This document shows positions 23,701 through 31,400 of a stretch of 33,403 nucleotides of DNA, in pieces (positions within the stretch are counted from its first letter, which is position 1; each line of letters opens with the position of its first letter). The translations under genes and the position numbers were made by a program. Location: NCBI GenBank assembly GCA_021832085.1, contig JAKBLM010000046.1, forward strand, positions 1-33,403, read 5' to 3'. The stretch is from Acidobacteriota bacterium (lineage in GTDB: Bacteria; Acidobacteriota; Terriglobia; Acidiferrales; UBA7541). The notes beneath the pieces were generated by a model, which saw only the letters and a program-made list of their open reading frames with translations, was not told the origin of the DNA and ran no database searches.

Positions 23701-23793
23701 CAGACCTGGACAGAGCTGGAACAGACGTACGATCGCTCGATGGCCGAGTGGCGGCAGATCCGCACGACCGAATTGCCGCGGCTCGAACGCTAA
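20719..23793 (+). CDS. Secreted Asp-box (VPS10/BNR-type) beta-propeller protein, copy 2
   Basis: A 1,024-residue paralogue of the preceding gene, sharing long blocks such as RSIGPFRGGR, IKGAPGGDDYH, GRTWSSWYNQPTG, FRDWHPVG and RRSTNTDTPLPPE. The signal peptide (SFIRFFGVVVVLTAAAAACAQG) is probably cut after ACA; the Cys lacks a normal lipobox Leu. About eleven Asp-box-like motifs are present (KTDDAGLTW, KSTNGGRTW, RSTDGGRTW, RSDDGGANW, LTLNGGKTW, VTHDYGMTW), several of them degenerate. The C-terminus has the same Ig-like segment (AVPGEYTVRLAVDGQSQSHTFRL) and a helical tail. ATG 20719 is chosen because the ribosome site and signal peptide begin there. It probably arose by tandem duplication and may bind or process glycans or proteins outside the cytoplasm. 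Confidence 0.88.
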   Translation: MRFENRSLLQSFIRFFGVVVVLTAAAAACAQGIGPKMYTGMRWRSIGPFRGGRVLAVVGVPSEPSVFYFGSVDGGVWKTDDAGLTWQPLFQHKPVSSIGAIAIAPSDPNIIYVGTGEADMRQDMSFGDGVYKSTNGGRTWTHMGLTDTQHIGRILVDPHNPNIVLVAALGHAYDANAERGVFRSTDGGRTWQKVLYKNDVTGAIDLAFAQGNPRIVYAALWQAQRTTWSQYPPAQGPGGGIYESTNEGETWHQLIGHGLPAKPYGRIGLATGTGGRVYALIVCKQGGLYRSDDGGANWTHVSSDPRIWGRGWYFSRVTVDPKNPNIVWVPNVALYRSTDGGYHFTAIKGAPGGDDYHILWIDPKDTNHMILGSDQGSVVSLDGGRTWSSWYNQPTGQFYHVTTDHRVPYWIYAAQQDSGTVGTPERSTYGALTFRDWHPVGGGECGYIVPDPTNPNIVYGGDNYGILHKWNAKTNQSETISPSLLTPFGVNIAKRKYRFSWTSPIAFSPQNPHVMYYGAQYLLETTNGGSSWIKASPDLTVWPGTQGQPQRGVIFTIAPSALRAGEIWVGTDNGLIQLTLNGGKTWKNVTPKGLTEWSEISLIEASHFDPATAFVAVNRHRLNDFHPYIYVTHDYGMTWTKITNGITAPAYVHAVREDPVRRGLLFAGTETGIYVSFNDGEKWQSLQLNLPTVSIRDMAIEQGDLIVATHGRGLWVLDDISPLRQLTAQVAEKSAFLFKPRNTYRFRRSTNTDTPLPPEFPQGQNPPDGEIFYYWLKSAPSGPVTLEILNASGQVVRRYSSADTPKPPDMNLYPVAPYWARPVQKLLATPGMHRFVWDFHYTAPKAVSHSFPIAAIPHATPLIPQGPLAVPGEYTVRLAVDGQSQSHTFRLLNNPAVKTSQAGLEAQLQLALKITHAMNGSYDALTAARAALDRLDAAQRRGVTGSAAKEIRKVEPKLAALTARTGGLTQVNDELGSLLEALESADVAPTINAQQTWTELEQTYDRSMAEWRQIRTTELPRLER

Positions 23794-24078
23794 CTGCGAT
23801 AACAAAGAGTAGAGCAGGGCTCGCGCGGGCTTTCCGGCCATGTTGGTTGAGCACCACCGGCTGGGGATGCTTGCGCGAGCCGCTTCGCGCCCCCTGGCCA
23901 AATCTGAGGGAGTGCGTCGAAATCCTTCCTCCACGCGGTCCATTGCTGCGAATTTCAGATTTGTCGTGATCTTAGGTGATTAAGAAGCCGATGTGAGGGG
24001 TGTTCGCGGGTTGGGCCGCGGGCGAGGCTGAAGAACTCAAATTTGAAGTTTGGGATTTCAGATGATGGTTGTTCAGGG
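23794..24078. other. Gap between convergent Asp-box copy 2 and antiporter genes
   Basis: GGCTCGCGC (23818-23826) and GCGCGAGCC (23873-23881) are a perfect 9-bp inverted repeat around 46 bases, 25 bases after the stop. It could serve as a bidirectional barrier for the two converging genes. Near the other edge, TTTGGGATTTCAGA (24049-24062) is identical to 31423-31436. Confidence 0.45.
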
Positions 24079-25326
24079 CTACAGTTGGGCGGAAGAGGCG
24101 GTTTCGGAAACTTCCACGAGTTGGCTCAGGCGGCGGGCGTGGAAGGTGGCGATCATCAGGAACAGGTTGGTGAGCACGATTGCGGCGAAAGCGAGATCGA
24201 GCAGAAAATCCCAGGCGCCTCCACGGACGCGTGCAGCTTCAAGCGCAAGAACTGCGGTGATCAGTCCGCGTGGGAGCAGCCAGACGGCCAACTCCCGTTC
24301 CCGCGGGTGCGTGTCGCGCCAGACGAGCCGGCTGGCCGAAACGGCGAGCCAGCGCCCCACGAGGATCGCACCGAAAATTCCCGCCACCGCAATCCATTGC
24401 CGGGAGAACGCGGAAAAGCGCACGACCAAGCCGATGAGGACGAAGAAAAAGGTACGCACGAGGAAGCTGAGCTCTGCGTGAAAAGCCAGGAGGGTGGCGT
24501 GTGGGTCGGTTTCGGGGCGCGCGGCGGAAGGGGGCAGTGGCCGACCAAGGCGCTTGCGCGCCTCGGGGGCATTGCTGAGGGTGAGTCCGAAGACGAGGAC
24601 GGCGAGCAGAGGGCCGCCGCCAGCCACGGCCGAGACCGCGTAAAGCACGAGCACGGCACCGAACGTCAGCACCTGCCAGAAGCGCTGGTCGGACAACGCC
24701 GGCAGCAGGAATGACCAACCGATGCCGGCAGCGACGCCGAAGACCAGCGAGATGCCCAACTCAACGAAGAATCCCTGTGCGACCCCGGCAAGGATAGAGC
24801 CGTGCGCCGGCATGACAAGCAGCGCGGTGACGGCAAGAACCGAAAGGATGTCGGCCAGCGCGGCTTCGATGACGAGGGTGGTGCGGATTTTCGGTCGCAA
24901 GCTGAGATGCTGCAGGACGGGGAGAGTCACCGAGCTGCTCACTCCGCCGAGGACCGCGCCGACGATCAGTGCCGAGTGCAGCGGCAACGCCAGCGTGTAC
25001 CGAGCCACGAGGGCGATCAAGCCGGCGGTGAATACGTAGCTGAAAACGGCCAGCGCAAAGGCTCCGGGGAAATGCCGGAACGCCTCCCAAACCTCGAGTT
25101 CGAGGCCAGCTTCGAAGAGAATCAAGATGAGCGCCAGAGTGCCGAAGCCGTGCGTCACGCCTTCGAATTTCGAGGGATCGACCAGATGAAAGAGCGGGCC
25201 GAGCAGGACGCCGGTAGCCATAAGCACGAGGACGTCGGGCACGCCAGTCCGTCGCACCAGCCGATGGGCAACGAAAGCGAGTACCAGCAGGCTGCCGAGC
25301 AGGCCGAAAAAAAGCGTCAAGTTCAT
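24079..25326 (-). CDS. Cation:proton antiporter (CPA family, Na+/H+ exchanger domain)
   Basis: A 415-residue integral membrane protein with about 12 helices. It starts NLTLFFGLLGSLLVLAF and contains GVPDVLVLMATGVLLGPLF, FEAGLELE, GGVSSSVTLPVLQHL and EAALADILSVLAVTALL, in which the Asp-bearing helix corresponds to the ion-binding site of these exchangers. The end, WLLPRGLITAVLALEAA, fits the KefB/NhaP-like fold. No C-terminal TrkA-N or TrkA-C domain is present. I chose ATG at 25326 because AGGGGT lies 5 bases upstream; the frame extends further to 25497, but that part looks non-coding. Likely roles are pH, Na+ or K+ homeostasis; the ion cannot be told. It is divergent from kdsA. Confidence 0.88.
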   Translation of the reverse strand: MNLTLFFGLLGSLLVLAFVAHRLVRRTGVPDVLVLMATGVLLGPLFHLVDPSKFEGVTHGFGTLALILILFEAGLELEVWEAFRHFPGAFALAVFSYVFTAGLIALVARYTLALPLHSALIVGAVLGGVSSSVTLPVLQHLSLRPKIRTTLVIEAALADILSVLAVTALLVMPAHGSILAGVAQGFFVELGISLVFGVAAGIGWSFLLPALSDQRFWQVLTFGAVLVLYAVSAVAGGGPLLAVLVFGLTLSNAPEARKRLGRPLPPSAARPETDPHATLLAFHAELSFLVRTFFFVLIGLVVRFSAFSRQWIAVAGIFGAILVGRWLAVSASRLVWRDTHPRERELAVWLLPRGLITAVLALEAARVRGGAWDFLLDLAFAAIVLTNLFLMIATFHARRLSQLVEVSETASSAQL

Positions 25327-25498
25327 CTGGCACCCCTGGGCTGCGCGACCGGCCGCCACCCCGAGCGGCTGCAGTACCCGATTTGCTTCCATGGTAACAG
25401 GGGTTGCGCTGGTTTTCGCCAGGCGATCAGCGGCCTGAGCCGAGTCGGCAAAGCCAGCCGAGGTAGCGGCGGTGGCTCGCTGAAAGACGGATGGCAAG

Positions 25499-25528
25499 TT
25501 GCCAAAGTGCTTGGATTGAAAGTAGGCT
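25499..25528 (+). promoter_or_regulatory. Possible kdsA promoter
   Basis: TTGCCA (25499-25504, 5/6) and TAGGCT (25523-25528, 3/6) are separated by 18 bp. Transcription would start near 25535, leaving a leader of only about 7 nt before ATG 25542. The -10 match is poor, so this is tentative. Confidence 0.3.
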
Positions 25529-25541
25529 AACTGACGAGATC

Positions 25542-26381
25542 ATGGCACCCACACGCGAATTCCAGATCGGACCGGTGCGGATCGGCGGGCAAGCGCCACT
25601 GATGATGATTGCCGGGCCGTGCGTAATTGAAAGCGAGAAGCATGCCGGTTTTATTGCCGGGCAATTGCGGCAGCTGTCGCAAGAGCTGGAACTGCCGCTG
25701 GTATTCAAGGCCTCATTCGACAAGGCGAACCGCTCGTCGGTGAAGTCGTATCGCGGGCCGGGGCTGAAGGAGGGGTTGCGCATCCTCGGAGCGATCAAGC
25801 GGGCCACCGGGCTGCCGGTGTTGACTGACGTGCACGAAGTGGCGCAGGTGGAAGCGGCAGCGGAGGTGTGCGACGTGCTGCAGGTGCCGGCATTTCTGTG
25901 CCGGCAGACCGACCTGCTGGTGGCGGTGGGCCGTTCGGGCCGCGCGGTGAACGTGAAAAAAGGACAGTTCCTTTCACCGTGGGAGATGGGGAACGTCGTG
26001 GAGAAAGTGGCTGGGACGGGCAACGAGCGGATCCTGGTCACCGAGCGCGGAACGACGTTCGGTTATCAGAACCTGGTGGTTGACATGCGTTCGCTCGCGA
26101 TCCTCAACCGGCTTGGCTATCCGGTGATTTTCGACGCGACCCATTCCGTCCAGTTGCCAGGCGGCGAACACCACCGCAGCGGCGGGCAGCCAGAATTCAT
26201 TGAGCCGCTGGCGCGGGCGGCGGCAGCGGTGGGCGTTGACGGCATTTTTGTCGAGGTGCACGAAAATCCGCCGACGGCGCTATCGGATGGCACGAACGCG
26301 CTGCCCCTCAATCAGTTTCGGCCGCTGGCGATGAAGCTGATGCGTTTGGCGCAACTGGTGCGGGCGTGGAGCGGGACGTGA
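25542..26381 (+). CDS. kdsA: 3-deoxy-8-phosphooctulonate synthase (KDO8P synthase)
   Basis: A 279-residue cytoplasmic enzyme that condenses phosphoenolpyruvate with arabinose 5-phosphate to KDO 8-phosphate, for LPS inner core. Hallmarks are MIAGPCVIESE, FKASFDKANRSS, TDVHE, PAFLCRQTDLL, NVKKGQFLSPWEM, FDATHSVQLPGG, GGQPEFIEPLA and FVEVHENPPTALSDG. The Cys in AGPCVIE is at the metal-ligand position of class II (metal-dependent) enzymes; E. coli KdsA has Asn there. ATG 25542 is used; the frame is open to 25491 but lacks family similarity there. The kdsD-like gene overlaps its stop codon (GTGA). Confidence 0.97.
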   Translation: MAPTREFQIGPVRIGGQAPLMMIAGPCVIESEKHAGFIAGQLRQLSQELELPLVFKASFDKANRSSVKSYRGPGLKEGLRILGAIKRATGLPVLTDVHEVAQVEAAAEVCDVLQVPAFLCRQTDLLVAVGRSGRAVNVKKGQFLSPWEMGNVVEKVAGTGNERILVTERGTTFGYQNLVVDMRSLAILNRLGYPVIFDATHSVQLPGGEHHRSGGQPEFIEPLARAAAAVGVDGIFVEVHENPPTALSDGTNALPLNQFRPLAMKLMRLAQLVRAWSGT

Positions 26382-27334
26382 GCTCGGAGACGGCGCGGCG
26401 GGTTTTGCGGATCGAGGCCGAAGCGATTGCCGGGCTCGTGGACCGGATCGACGAGCGATTCGAGCAAGCGGTGAAGCTGCTGCTTGGCTGCCAGGGGCGC
26501 GTGGTGGTGACCGGCATGGGAAAGTCGGGACTGATCGGGCGAAAAATCGCCGCGACGCTTTCGAGCACTGGAACTCCCGCGATCTTTCTGCACCCGGCCG
26601 AGGCCCAACATGGCGACTTGGGAATGATGGTGCGGGGCGACGTGCTGCTGGGGATTTCCTACGGCGGGGATACCGAGGAGATTGTCGGGCTGCTGGACCG
26701 AACCAAGCGGCTGGGCATCCCGTTGGTGATGTTGACGGGCAGTCTGCGGTCGACGCTTGCGATGGCAAGCACTGTGGCGCTGGATATTTCGGTGCGTGAG
26801 GAAGCCTGTTCGCTCAACCTGGCGCCGACGGCGAGCACGACCGCAGCACTAGCGATGGGTGACGCGTTGGCAATCGCGCTGCTCGACCGGCGAGGGTTTC
26901 GCGAGGAAGATTTTGCCGCACTGCACCCCTCCGGGCGACTGGGCAAGAAGCTGCAGCGGGTGGCGAACCTGATGCATGTGGGTGAGCGGCTGCCGCGTGT
27001 GCGGCCGGACACGCCGGTTCCCGACGTGATTTACGAGATGAGCCGCAAGGGACTGGGCATGACGGTGGTGGAAGATGGAGGGCGGTTGGTGGGCGTGGTG
27101 ACCGACGGGGACCTGCGGCGACTGATGGAAAAACGGCGAGCCGGCGCGCTCGACCTGACCGCGGCCGACTGCATGACGCCGGACCCGGTGACGATCGCAA
27201 GGGATGAATTCGCCGCGGCCGCGCTGCGCCTGATGGAGGAGAAGAAAATCACGTCGGTAGTGGTGGTCGGCGGGGACCGGCAGCTGGAGGGGGTGGTGCA
27301 CCTACACGATCTATGGACGCTGGAGCTGTTCTGA
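26378..27334 (+). CDS. kdsD: Arabinose-5-phosphate isomerase (KpsF/GutQ/KdsD family)
   Basis: A 318-residue protein that interconverts ribulose 5-phosphate and arabinose 5-phosphate, feeding kdsA. An N-terminal SIS domain (GRVVVTGMGKSGLIGRKIAATLSSTGTPAIFLHPAEAQHGDLG in segments, then LAPTASTTAALAMGDALA) is followed by two CBS domains (GLGMTVVEDGGRLVGVVTDGDLR; ITSVVVVGGDRQLEGVVHLHDL). The usual SNSGET sugar-phosphate motif reads SYGGDT here, an unusual variant. The conserved DFAALHPSGRLG with His is kept. GTG 26378 overlaps the kdsA stop by 4 nt and has GGAG six bases upstream; GTG 26366 is an alternative. Confidence 0.94.
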   Translation: MSSETARRVLRIEAEAIAGLVDRIDERFEQAVKLLLGCQGRVVVTGMGKSGLIGRKIAATLSSTGTPAIFLHPAEAQHGDLGMMVRGDVLLGISYGGDTEEIVGLLDRTKRLGIPLVMLTGSLRSTLAMASTVALDISVREEACSLNLAPTASTTAALAMGDALAIALLDRRGFREEDFAALHPSGRLGKKLQRVANLMHVGERLPRVRPDTPVPDVIYEMSRKGLGMTVVEDGGRLVGVVTDGDLRRLMEKRRAGALDLTAADCMTPDPVTIARDEFAAAALRLMEEKKITSVVVVGGDRQLEGVVHLHDLWTLELF

Positions 27335-27342
27335 GCCGACCG

Positions 27343-27903
27343 ATGCCTGTTCGTTCACGAAAACGTTGGAGAACATTCGCGGAACGCGCGCGGCGCGTTC
27401 GGCTGCTGCTGATGGACGTCGATGGCGTGCTGACCGACGGCCACATCTACCTGCAGTCGCTGCCTGATGGCACGGCGGAAGAGATGAAGGCGTTTCACGC
27501 GCACGACGGCGCTGGGCTGAAACTGGCCCGGATGGCGGGGCTCCGCACCGGGGTGATCACCGGACGCGATTCGCCGGCCACCACGCGCCGCGCGAGGGAA
27601 GTGGGCATGGAATTTGTTTCGCAAAAACAGGCCGAAAAGCTGCCGGCATACGAGGAGATCTTGCGGCAGGCGCGCGTAGGCGATGAGGAGGTGGCCTATA
27701 TTGGTGACGACCTACCGGACCTGCCAGTGCTTGATCGGGTGGGACTGGCAATCGCGGTGGGCAATGCGGCGCCGGAGGTGAAGCGCGTGGTGCACCTGGT
27801 GACGCGACGGAGCGGTGGAGATGGCGCGGTGCGCGAAGCGATCGAGGCGATCCTGCGGGCTCAAGGCTGCTGGCACAAGTTGATCGGCAAAGCACGGGCG
27901 TAA
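27343..27903 (+). CDS. kdsC: KDO-8-phosphate phosphatase (KdsC, HAD family)
   Basis: A 186-residue HAD phosphatase that removes phosphate from KDO 8-phosphate, the third step of this operon. Motif I is LLLMDVDGVLTDG (nucleophile and acid/base Asp), motif II GVITGRDSP, motif III the Lys in SQKQAEKLPAYEEIL, and motif IV YIGDDLPDLPVL. It has no cap domain, as normal for KdsC tetramers. ATG 27343 lies 8 bases after the kdsD stop and gives a typical length; ATG 27313, inside kdsD, is less likely. The CMP-KDO synthetase gene kdsB is not found in the window. Confidence 0.95.
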   Translation: MPVRSRKRWRTFAERARRVRLLLMDVDGVLTDGHIYLQSLPDGTAEEMKAFHAHDGAGLKLARMAGLRTGVITGRDSPATTRRAREVGMEFVSQKQAEKLPAYEEILRQARVGDEEVAYIGDDLPDLPVLDRVGLAIAVGNAAPEVKRVVHLVTRRSGGDGAVREAIEAILRAQGCWHKLIGKARA

Positions 27904-28232
27904 GAGGACGGCGAAACTGGTGCGGCTGCTTTGGGGCGCCCGGCCGATTGTCGTTTCCGCCAGAAATTTTCTTCGGGCGGTTTTCGTGCGTTCCTTTTGG
28001 GTTTGTTTGGCGTGGGAAGAACGCGATTTTGGCGCTCAGGGCGCGTTTCGCGTTCCGAGCGGTGATTGGTTGTGATAGAATTCCGAAGTTAGCTGTATCT
28101 CGTTCTGATCCCAGAGATTTCATCATTTCTGTTCCTGAGGTAACCGCCTGGTGATGGTTTTCTCCGCTTCCGGCGAGACATCCACATCGGCGGCAAACAG
28201 GGTCATCCGATAACCGCTCTTCGGGAGGTAAA
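27904..28232. other. 329-base gap between kdsC and the GT20 gene
   Basis: The gap includes a plausible promoter (28053-28081) and the strong ribosome site GGGAGGT (28223-28229) of the next gene. A short frame at 27948-28154 has no recognisable content. No clear terminator for the kds operon was found. Confidence 0.45.
28053..28081 (+). promoter_or_regulatory. Putative promoter of the trehalose genes
   Basis: TTCCGA (28053-28058, 3/6) is 17 bp from TAGAAT (28076-28081, 5/6), with TG one base before the -10 as in an extended -10 element. The mRNA would start near 28088, giving a leader of about 145 nt before TTG 28233. Confidence 0.45.
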
Positions 28233-29711
28233 TTGCCGCACGAAACCGCAGAGTCGCTCCGGCAACTGATCCGGAGCCGCGTGCGCGGGCACAAGTTCAT
28301 TGCCGTGTCGAATCGCGAGCCATACATGAACGTGTGGCGGGACGGGAAGTTGGAGTGGGTCCGGCCGGCGAGCGGGCTGGTTGTGGCACTGGATCCGGTG
28401 ATGCGGGCGAGCCGGGGGCTGTGGGTAGCACGTGGGGGCGGTTCGGCGGATATCGCGGCGAGTGACAAGCACGGGCTCGTGGACGTGCCGCCAGACGATC
28501 CAACCTACAAGTTGAAGAGGGTGGAGCTGACCGAGGAGCAGGAGGAAAACTACTATTACGGGTTCGCGAATTCGGCGCTCTGGCCGCTGTGCCACGTGGC
28601 GTATCGAAGTCCGGTTTTTCGCGAAGAGCACTGGCAGGCTTATAAGGAAGTCAACGAGAAATTCGCCGAAAGCATTGCGGAAGAGATCGGCAACGACCAG
28701 GCGCTGGTCTTCATTCAGGACTACCACTTCGGTTTGCTGCCACGGTTTCTGCGGCGGCTGTGCCCGCAGGCGGTGATTGCGCATTTCTGGCACATTCCGT
28801 GGCCGAATCCGGAGGTGTTCCGCATCTGCCCGTGGAAGCAGGATCTTCTGCGCGGCATGCTCGGCAACGATCTGCTCGGATTTCACATCCGCTACTACGG
28901 CAGTAATTTCATCGCGACGGTGGACCGGGAACTGGAGGCACGAATCGACCGGGAACAAGCGGCCATCATCTACCGTCGACACATGACCAAAATTCGCGCC
29001 TTCCCCATCAGCATCGATTTCGACGCGGTGGCGCGCGAAGCTGCTTCCGAAACGACCGAGCAGCGGATGGAAACCATCCGCAAGCAATACGGGATCGAGG
29101 AAGACATGATCGTGGGCGTGGGGGCGGACCGCATCGATTACACCAAGGGCCTGCCCGAGCGCATCGAGGCAGTGGACCGTTTTCTCGACCGGTATCCGGA
29201 ATACCGAGGGCGATTCGTCTTCTTTCAGGCGGGCGTGCCGAGCCGGACCCACGTGGAAGCCTACCGGCGGCTGAACGAGCTGCTGGACGAGACGGTGGAG
29301 CGGGTGAATGCGAAATACAGCACGGAGCACTGGCGCCCGATCATTTTCGTGCGGGAACATCTGCCGCTTTCCGAACTGCTGGCATGGTACCGGCTGGCGC
29401 GGTTTGCCATGGTGACCTCGCTGCACGACGGAATGAACCTGGTGGCCAAGGAATTCGTGGCGTCGCGCGTGGACGGCCAAGGCGTGCTGCTGCTCAGCCG
29501 GTTCACGGGCGTGGCGCGTCAGTTTCACGGCGACGCGGTGCTGATCAATCCTTACGCGACGGATGAAGTCGCCACGGCGATGCATCGGGCAATTCTGATG
29601 GATCCGGATGAGGTGCGACGCCGGATGTGCAAGATGCGCGACCAGGTTCGGGAGAACAACGTCTATAAATGGGCCGCCGACATCGTCCGAAAGCTCGCCA
29701 AATTCGTGTGA
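28233..29711 (+). CDS. otsA: GT20 glycosyltransferase, trehalose-6-phosphate synthase-like
   Basis: A 492-residue GT20 enzyme; OtsA joins UDP-glucose and glucose 6-phosphate. Conserved parts are AVSNREPY, FIQDYHFGLLP, FWHIPWPNPEVF, GADRIDYTKGLPERIEA (donor-binding Arg and Lys) and SLHDGMNLVAKEFVASR (catalytic-site Asp and Glu). Two deviations are visible: the HDYH block reads QDYH and the usual LRDGMN reads LHDGMN, so acceptor preference may differ and a related glycosyl-phosphate synthase is possible. TTG 28233 is chosen because GGGAGG lies 4 bases upstream and no better start exists before the conserved region. The overlap with an otsB-like gene supports a trehalose-type route. Confidence 0.88.
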   Translation: MPHETAESLRQLIRSRVRGHKFIAVSNREPYMNVWRDGKLEWVRPASGLVVALDPVMRASRGLWVARGGGSADIAASDKHGLVDVPPDDPTYKLKRVELTEEQEENYYYGFANSALWPLCHVAYRSPVFREEHWQAYKEVNEKFAESIAEEIGNDQALVFIQDYHFGLLPRFLRRLCPQAVIAHFWHIPWPNPEVFRICPWKQDLLRGMLGNDLLGFHIRYYGSNFIATVDRELEARIDREQAAIIYRRHMTKIRAFPISIDFDAVAREAASETTEQRMETIRKQYGIEEDMIVGVGADRIDYTKGLPERIEAVDRFLDRYPEYRGRFVFFQAGVPSRTHVEAYRRLNELLDETVERVNAKYSTEHWRPIIFVREHLPLSELLAWYRLARFAMVTSLHDGMNLVAKEFVASRVDGQGVLLLSRFTGVARQFHGDAVLINPYATDEVATAMHRAILMDPDEVRRRMCKMRDQVRENNVYKWAADIVRKLAKFV

Positions 29712-30490
29712 ACTCGCCACGCCCGCTTTTCCCCGAGTGGCCGAAGCTCAGCAAACGGCTGCGTGCGGCGCGTTGCCGGATTCTGTTGAGCGATTTCGAC
29801 GGCACGCTGGTGGCGATTCGGCGCCTGCCAGGAGCGGTGCGCTTCTCGAAGGCGACCCGTCGCCTGCTCGAGCAGATTCGCGATGCCGGCAGCGTGGTCG
29901 GCGTCATCAGCGGCCGAGCGCTCGAGGACGTGGAGAGGCGAGTGGCCGTTTCGGGCATCTGGTATGTGGGCAGCCACGGATACCAACTGCACGATCCGCG
30001 CGGCCGGCTGATCTCTCTGGCGACTGCGACTGAGCGCCGCAGGGTGCAACGCGCCGTTCGCCAGCTGCGGTCGCGTCTCGCGCCGCTGCCGGGCATCCGA
30101 CTGGACATAAAGGGAGCGAGCGTGGCCGTCCACTATCGCACCGCGTCGCCAACGGTGGCTGCCAAGGCGCGCGAGGTGGTGCGCCAGGTGTTGGAGCAGG
30201 ATTCGGAGCTGCGGCTGCTGGCCGGGAAAAAGGTGTGGGAGTTGCTTCCCGGCGAATTGGTGGACAAGTGGACAGCCATTCGTCGCCTGCTCGAAGAGGA
30301 AAAAGCGGACACGGACCGGTTTGTCGTCTACCTCGGTGACGATACGACCGACGAACTGGTTTTTCGGCGAATGCGGCAGGGAATTTCCGTAGTTGTTGGC
30401 CGCCGCAGAAACACGGCGGCGCGCTATGCAGTGGACTCGATGGGTGAGGTGCGTCACTTTCTGCGGCTCTGGCTGCAGGTGGTTCGGTGA
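29708..30490 (+). CDS. otsB: Trehalose-6-phosphate phosphatase-like HAD enzyme
   Basis: A 260-residue HAD phosphatase of the OtsB family. Motif I LLSDFDGTLVAI, motif II GVISGRALEDV, the cap-region signature GSHGYQLHDP, motif III Lys in ELVDKWTAI and motif IV YLGDDTTDELVF are all intact. It would dephosphorylate the product of the GT20 gene to trehalose, a compatible solute. GTG 29708 overlaps the stop of the upstream gene by 4 nt (GTGA), indicating translational coupling; no independent ribosome site is visible. Confidence 0.92.
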   Translation: MNSPRPLFPEWPKLSKRLRAARCRILLSDFDGTLVAIRRLPGAVRFSKATRRLLEQIRDAGSVVGVISGRALEDVERRVAVSGIWYVGSHGYQLHDPRGRLISLATATERRRVQRAVRQLRSRLAPLPGIRLDIKGASVAVHYRTASPTVAAKAREVVRQVLEQDSELRLLAGKKVWELLPGELVDKWTAIRRLLEEEKADTDRFVVYLGDDTTDELVFRRMRQGISVVVGRRRNTAARYAVDSMGEVRHFLRLWLQVVR

Positions 30491-30611
30491 CCGGGCGGCG
30501 TAAAAGCGCGCTCGCGGCAGGCTGGGTAAGTAGCGACCTACGGAAAGCGCCTCGCTGGTTGCCACACTTGAGCCCGGCAGCAACATCGGCCGTGCCGCGC
30601 TCGGACTTTCG

Positions 30612-31400
30612 ATGGATCTGAAAACGGCGGCGCTGCTCTGTGATCCAATCACGAAAGAGGCGCTGGAGCTGACGGAAACCGGCGGCAAGCAGTTCCTGCG
30701 GAACCGGCGCTCGGGCCGGCGCTACCCGGTGCGCGACGGGATTCCGGTATTCGTGAACGCCGGGGAACTGGCGGGCCGGAACCGGCAGTTTCGCCGTCTC
30801 TACGACACAGTGGCAATTTTCTACGATGTGCAATCGCACATCTACGCCATCCTTTCCCGCCAAAACTTGAGGCGGCTGCGTAGCGGTTTCCTGGCGGAAC
30901 TCGAATGTCGGGCGGGCGATCGCGTGCTCGAGGTTTCTGTTGGTACGGGGCTGAACCTGCCGCTGCTGCCCGCAGGAATCGATTTCTACGGTCTCGATCT
31001 TTCCTGGGGCATGCTCGAAAAGTGCCGGCGAAACCTGCGACGCTGGGGGCGAGAGGCGGAGCTTTTCTGCGCCGAGGGGGAAAACCTGCCATTTCGCGAT
31101 GAGAGCTTCGATGTGGTGTTCCAACTGGGCGGTTTGAATTTTTTCAACGACAAGGAAAAGGCGATTCGGGAAATGATCCGGGTCGCCAAGCCAGGCACGC
31201 GGCTGCTGATCTCCGACGAGAACGAGAAACAGATTCGCGAGCTCTACCACAAGATTCCGATTCTCGGGAGGCGGCTGTGGAGTCATCGGGACGGTCTGGG
31301 GCCGCAGTTGGAACTTATTCCCAAGGAGATGCTCGAGACGACCGTGCGGGACCACGGGGATGGGCGGTTTTACACGCTGACGTTTCGGAAGCCGGCGTGA
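30612..31400 (+). CDS. SAM-dependent methyltransferase with Trm112-like N-terminus
   Basis: A 262-residue protein. Residues 5-50 look like a Trm112/YcaR-type segment (LLCDPITKEALEL, then GRRYPVRDGIPVFV), but only one Cys of the usual zinc site is left. A class I methyltransferase domain follows: VLEVSVGTGLNLPLLP (SAM-binding loop), FYGLDLSWGMLEKC, LPFRDESFDVVFQLGG and MIRVAKPGTRLLISDEN. This is the UbiE/Methyltransf_11 style; the substrate cannot be deduced. The ATG has a weak ribosome site and is 121 bases after otsB, so it may form its own unit. Confidence 0.85.
   Translation: MDLKTAALLCDPITKEALELTETGGKQFLRNRRSGRRYPVRDGIPVFVNAGELAGRNRQFRRLYDTVAIFYDVQSHIYAILSRQNLRRLRSGFLAELECRAGDRVLEVSVGTGLNLPLLPAGIDFYGLDLSWGMLEKCRRNLRRWGREAELFCAEGENLPFRDESFDVVFQLGGLNFFNDKEKAIREMIRVAKPGTRLLISDENEKQIRELYHKIPILGRRLWSHRDGLGPQLELIPKEMLETTVRDHGDGRFYTLTFRKPA

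Noticed and set aside
17119..23793. Asp-box proteins as sialidases
   Set aside because: Asp boxes alone do not imply sialidase activity; the Arg triad and Tyr/Glu catalytic set were not identified.
21835..23943. 702-codon antisense frame on the minus strand
   Set aside because: It lies opposite Asp-box copy 2 and has Arg/His-rich low-complexity content typical of antisense frames.
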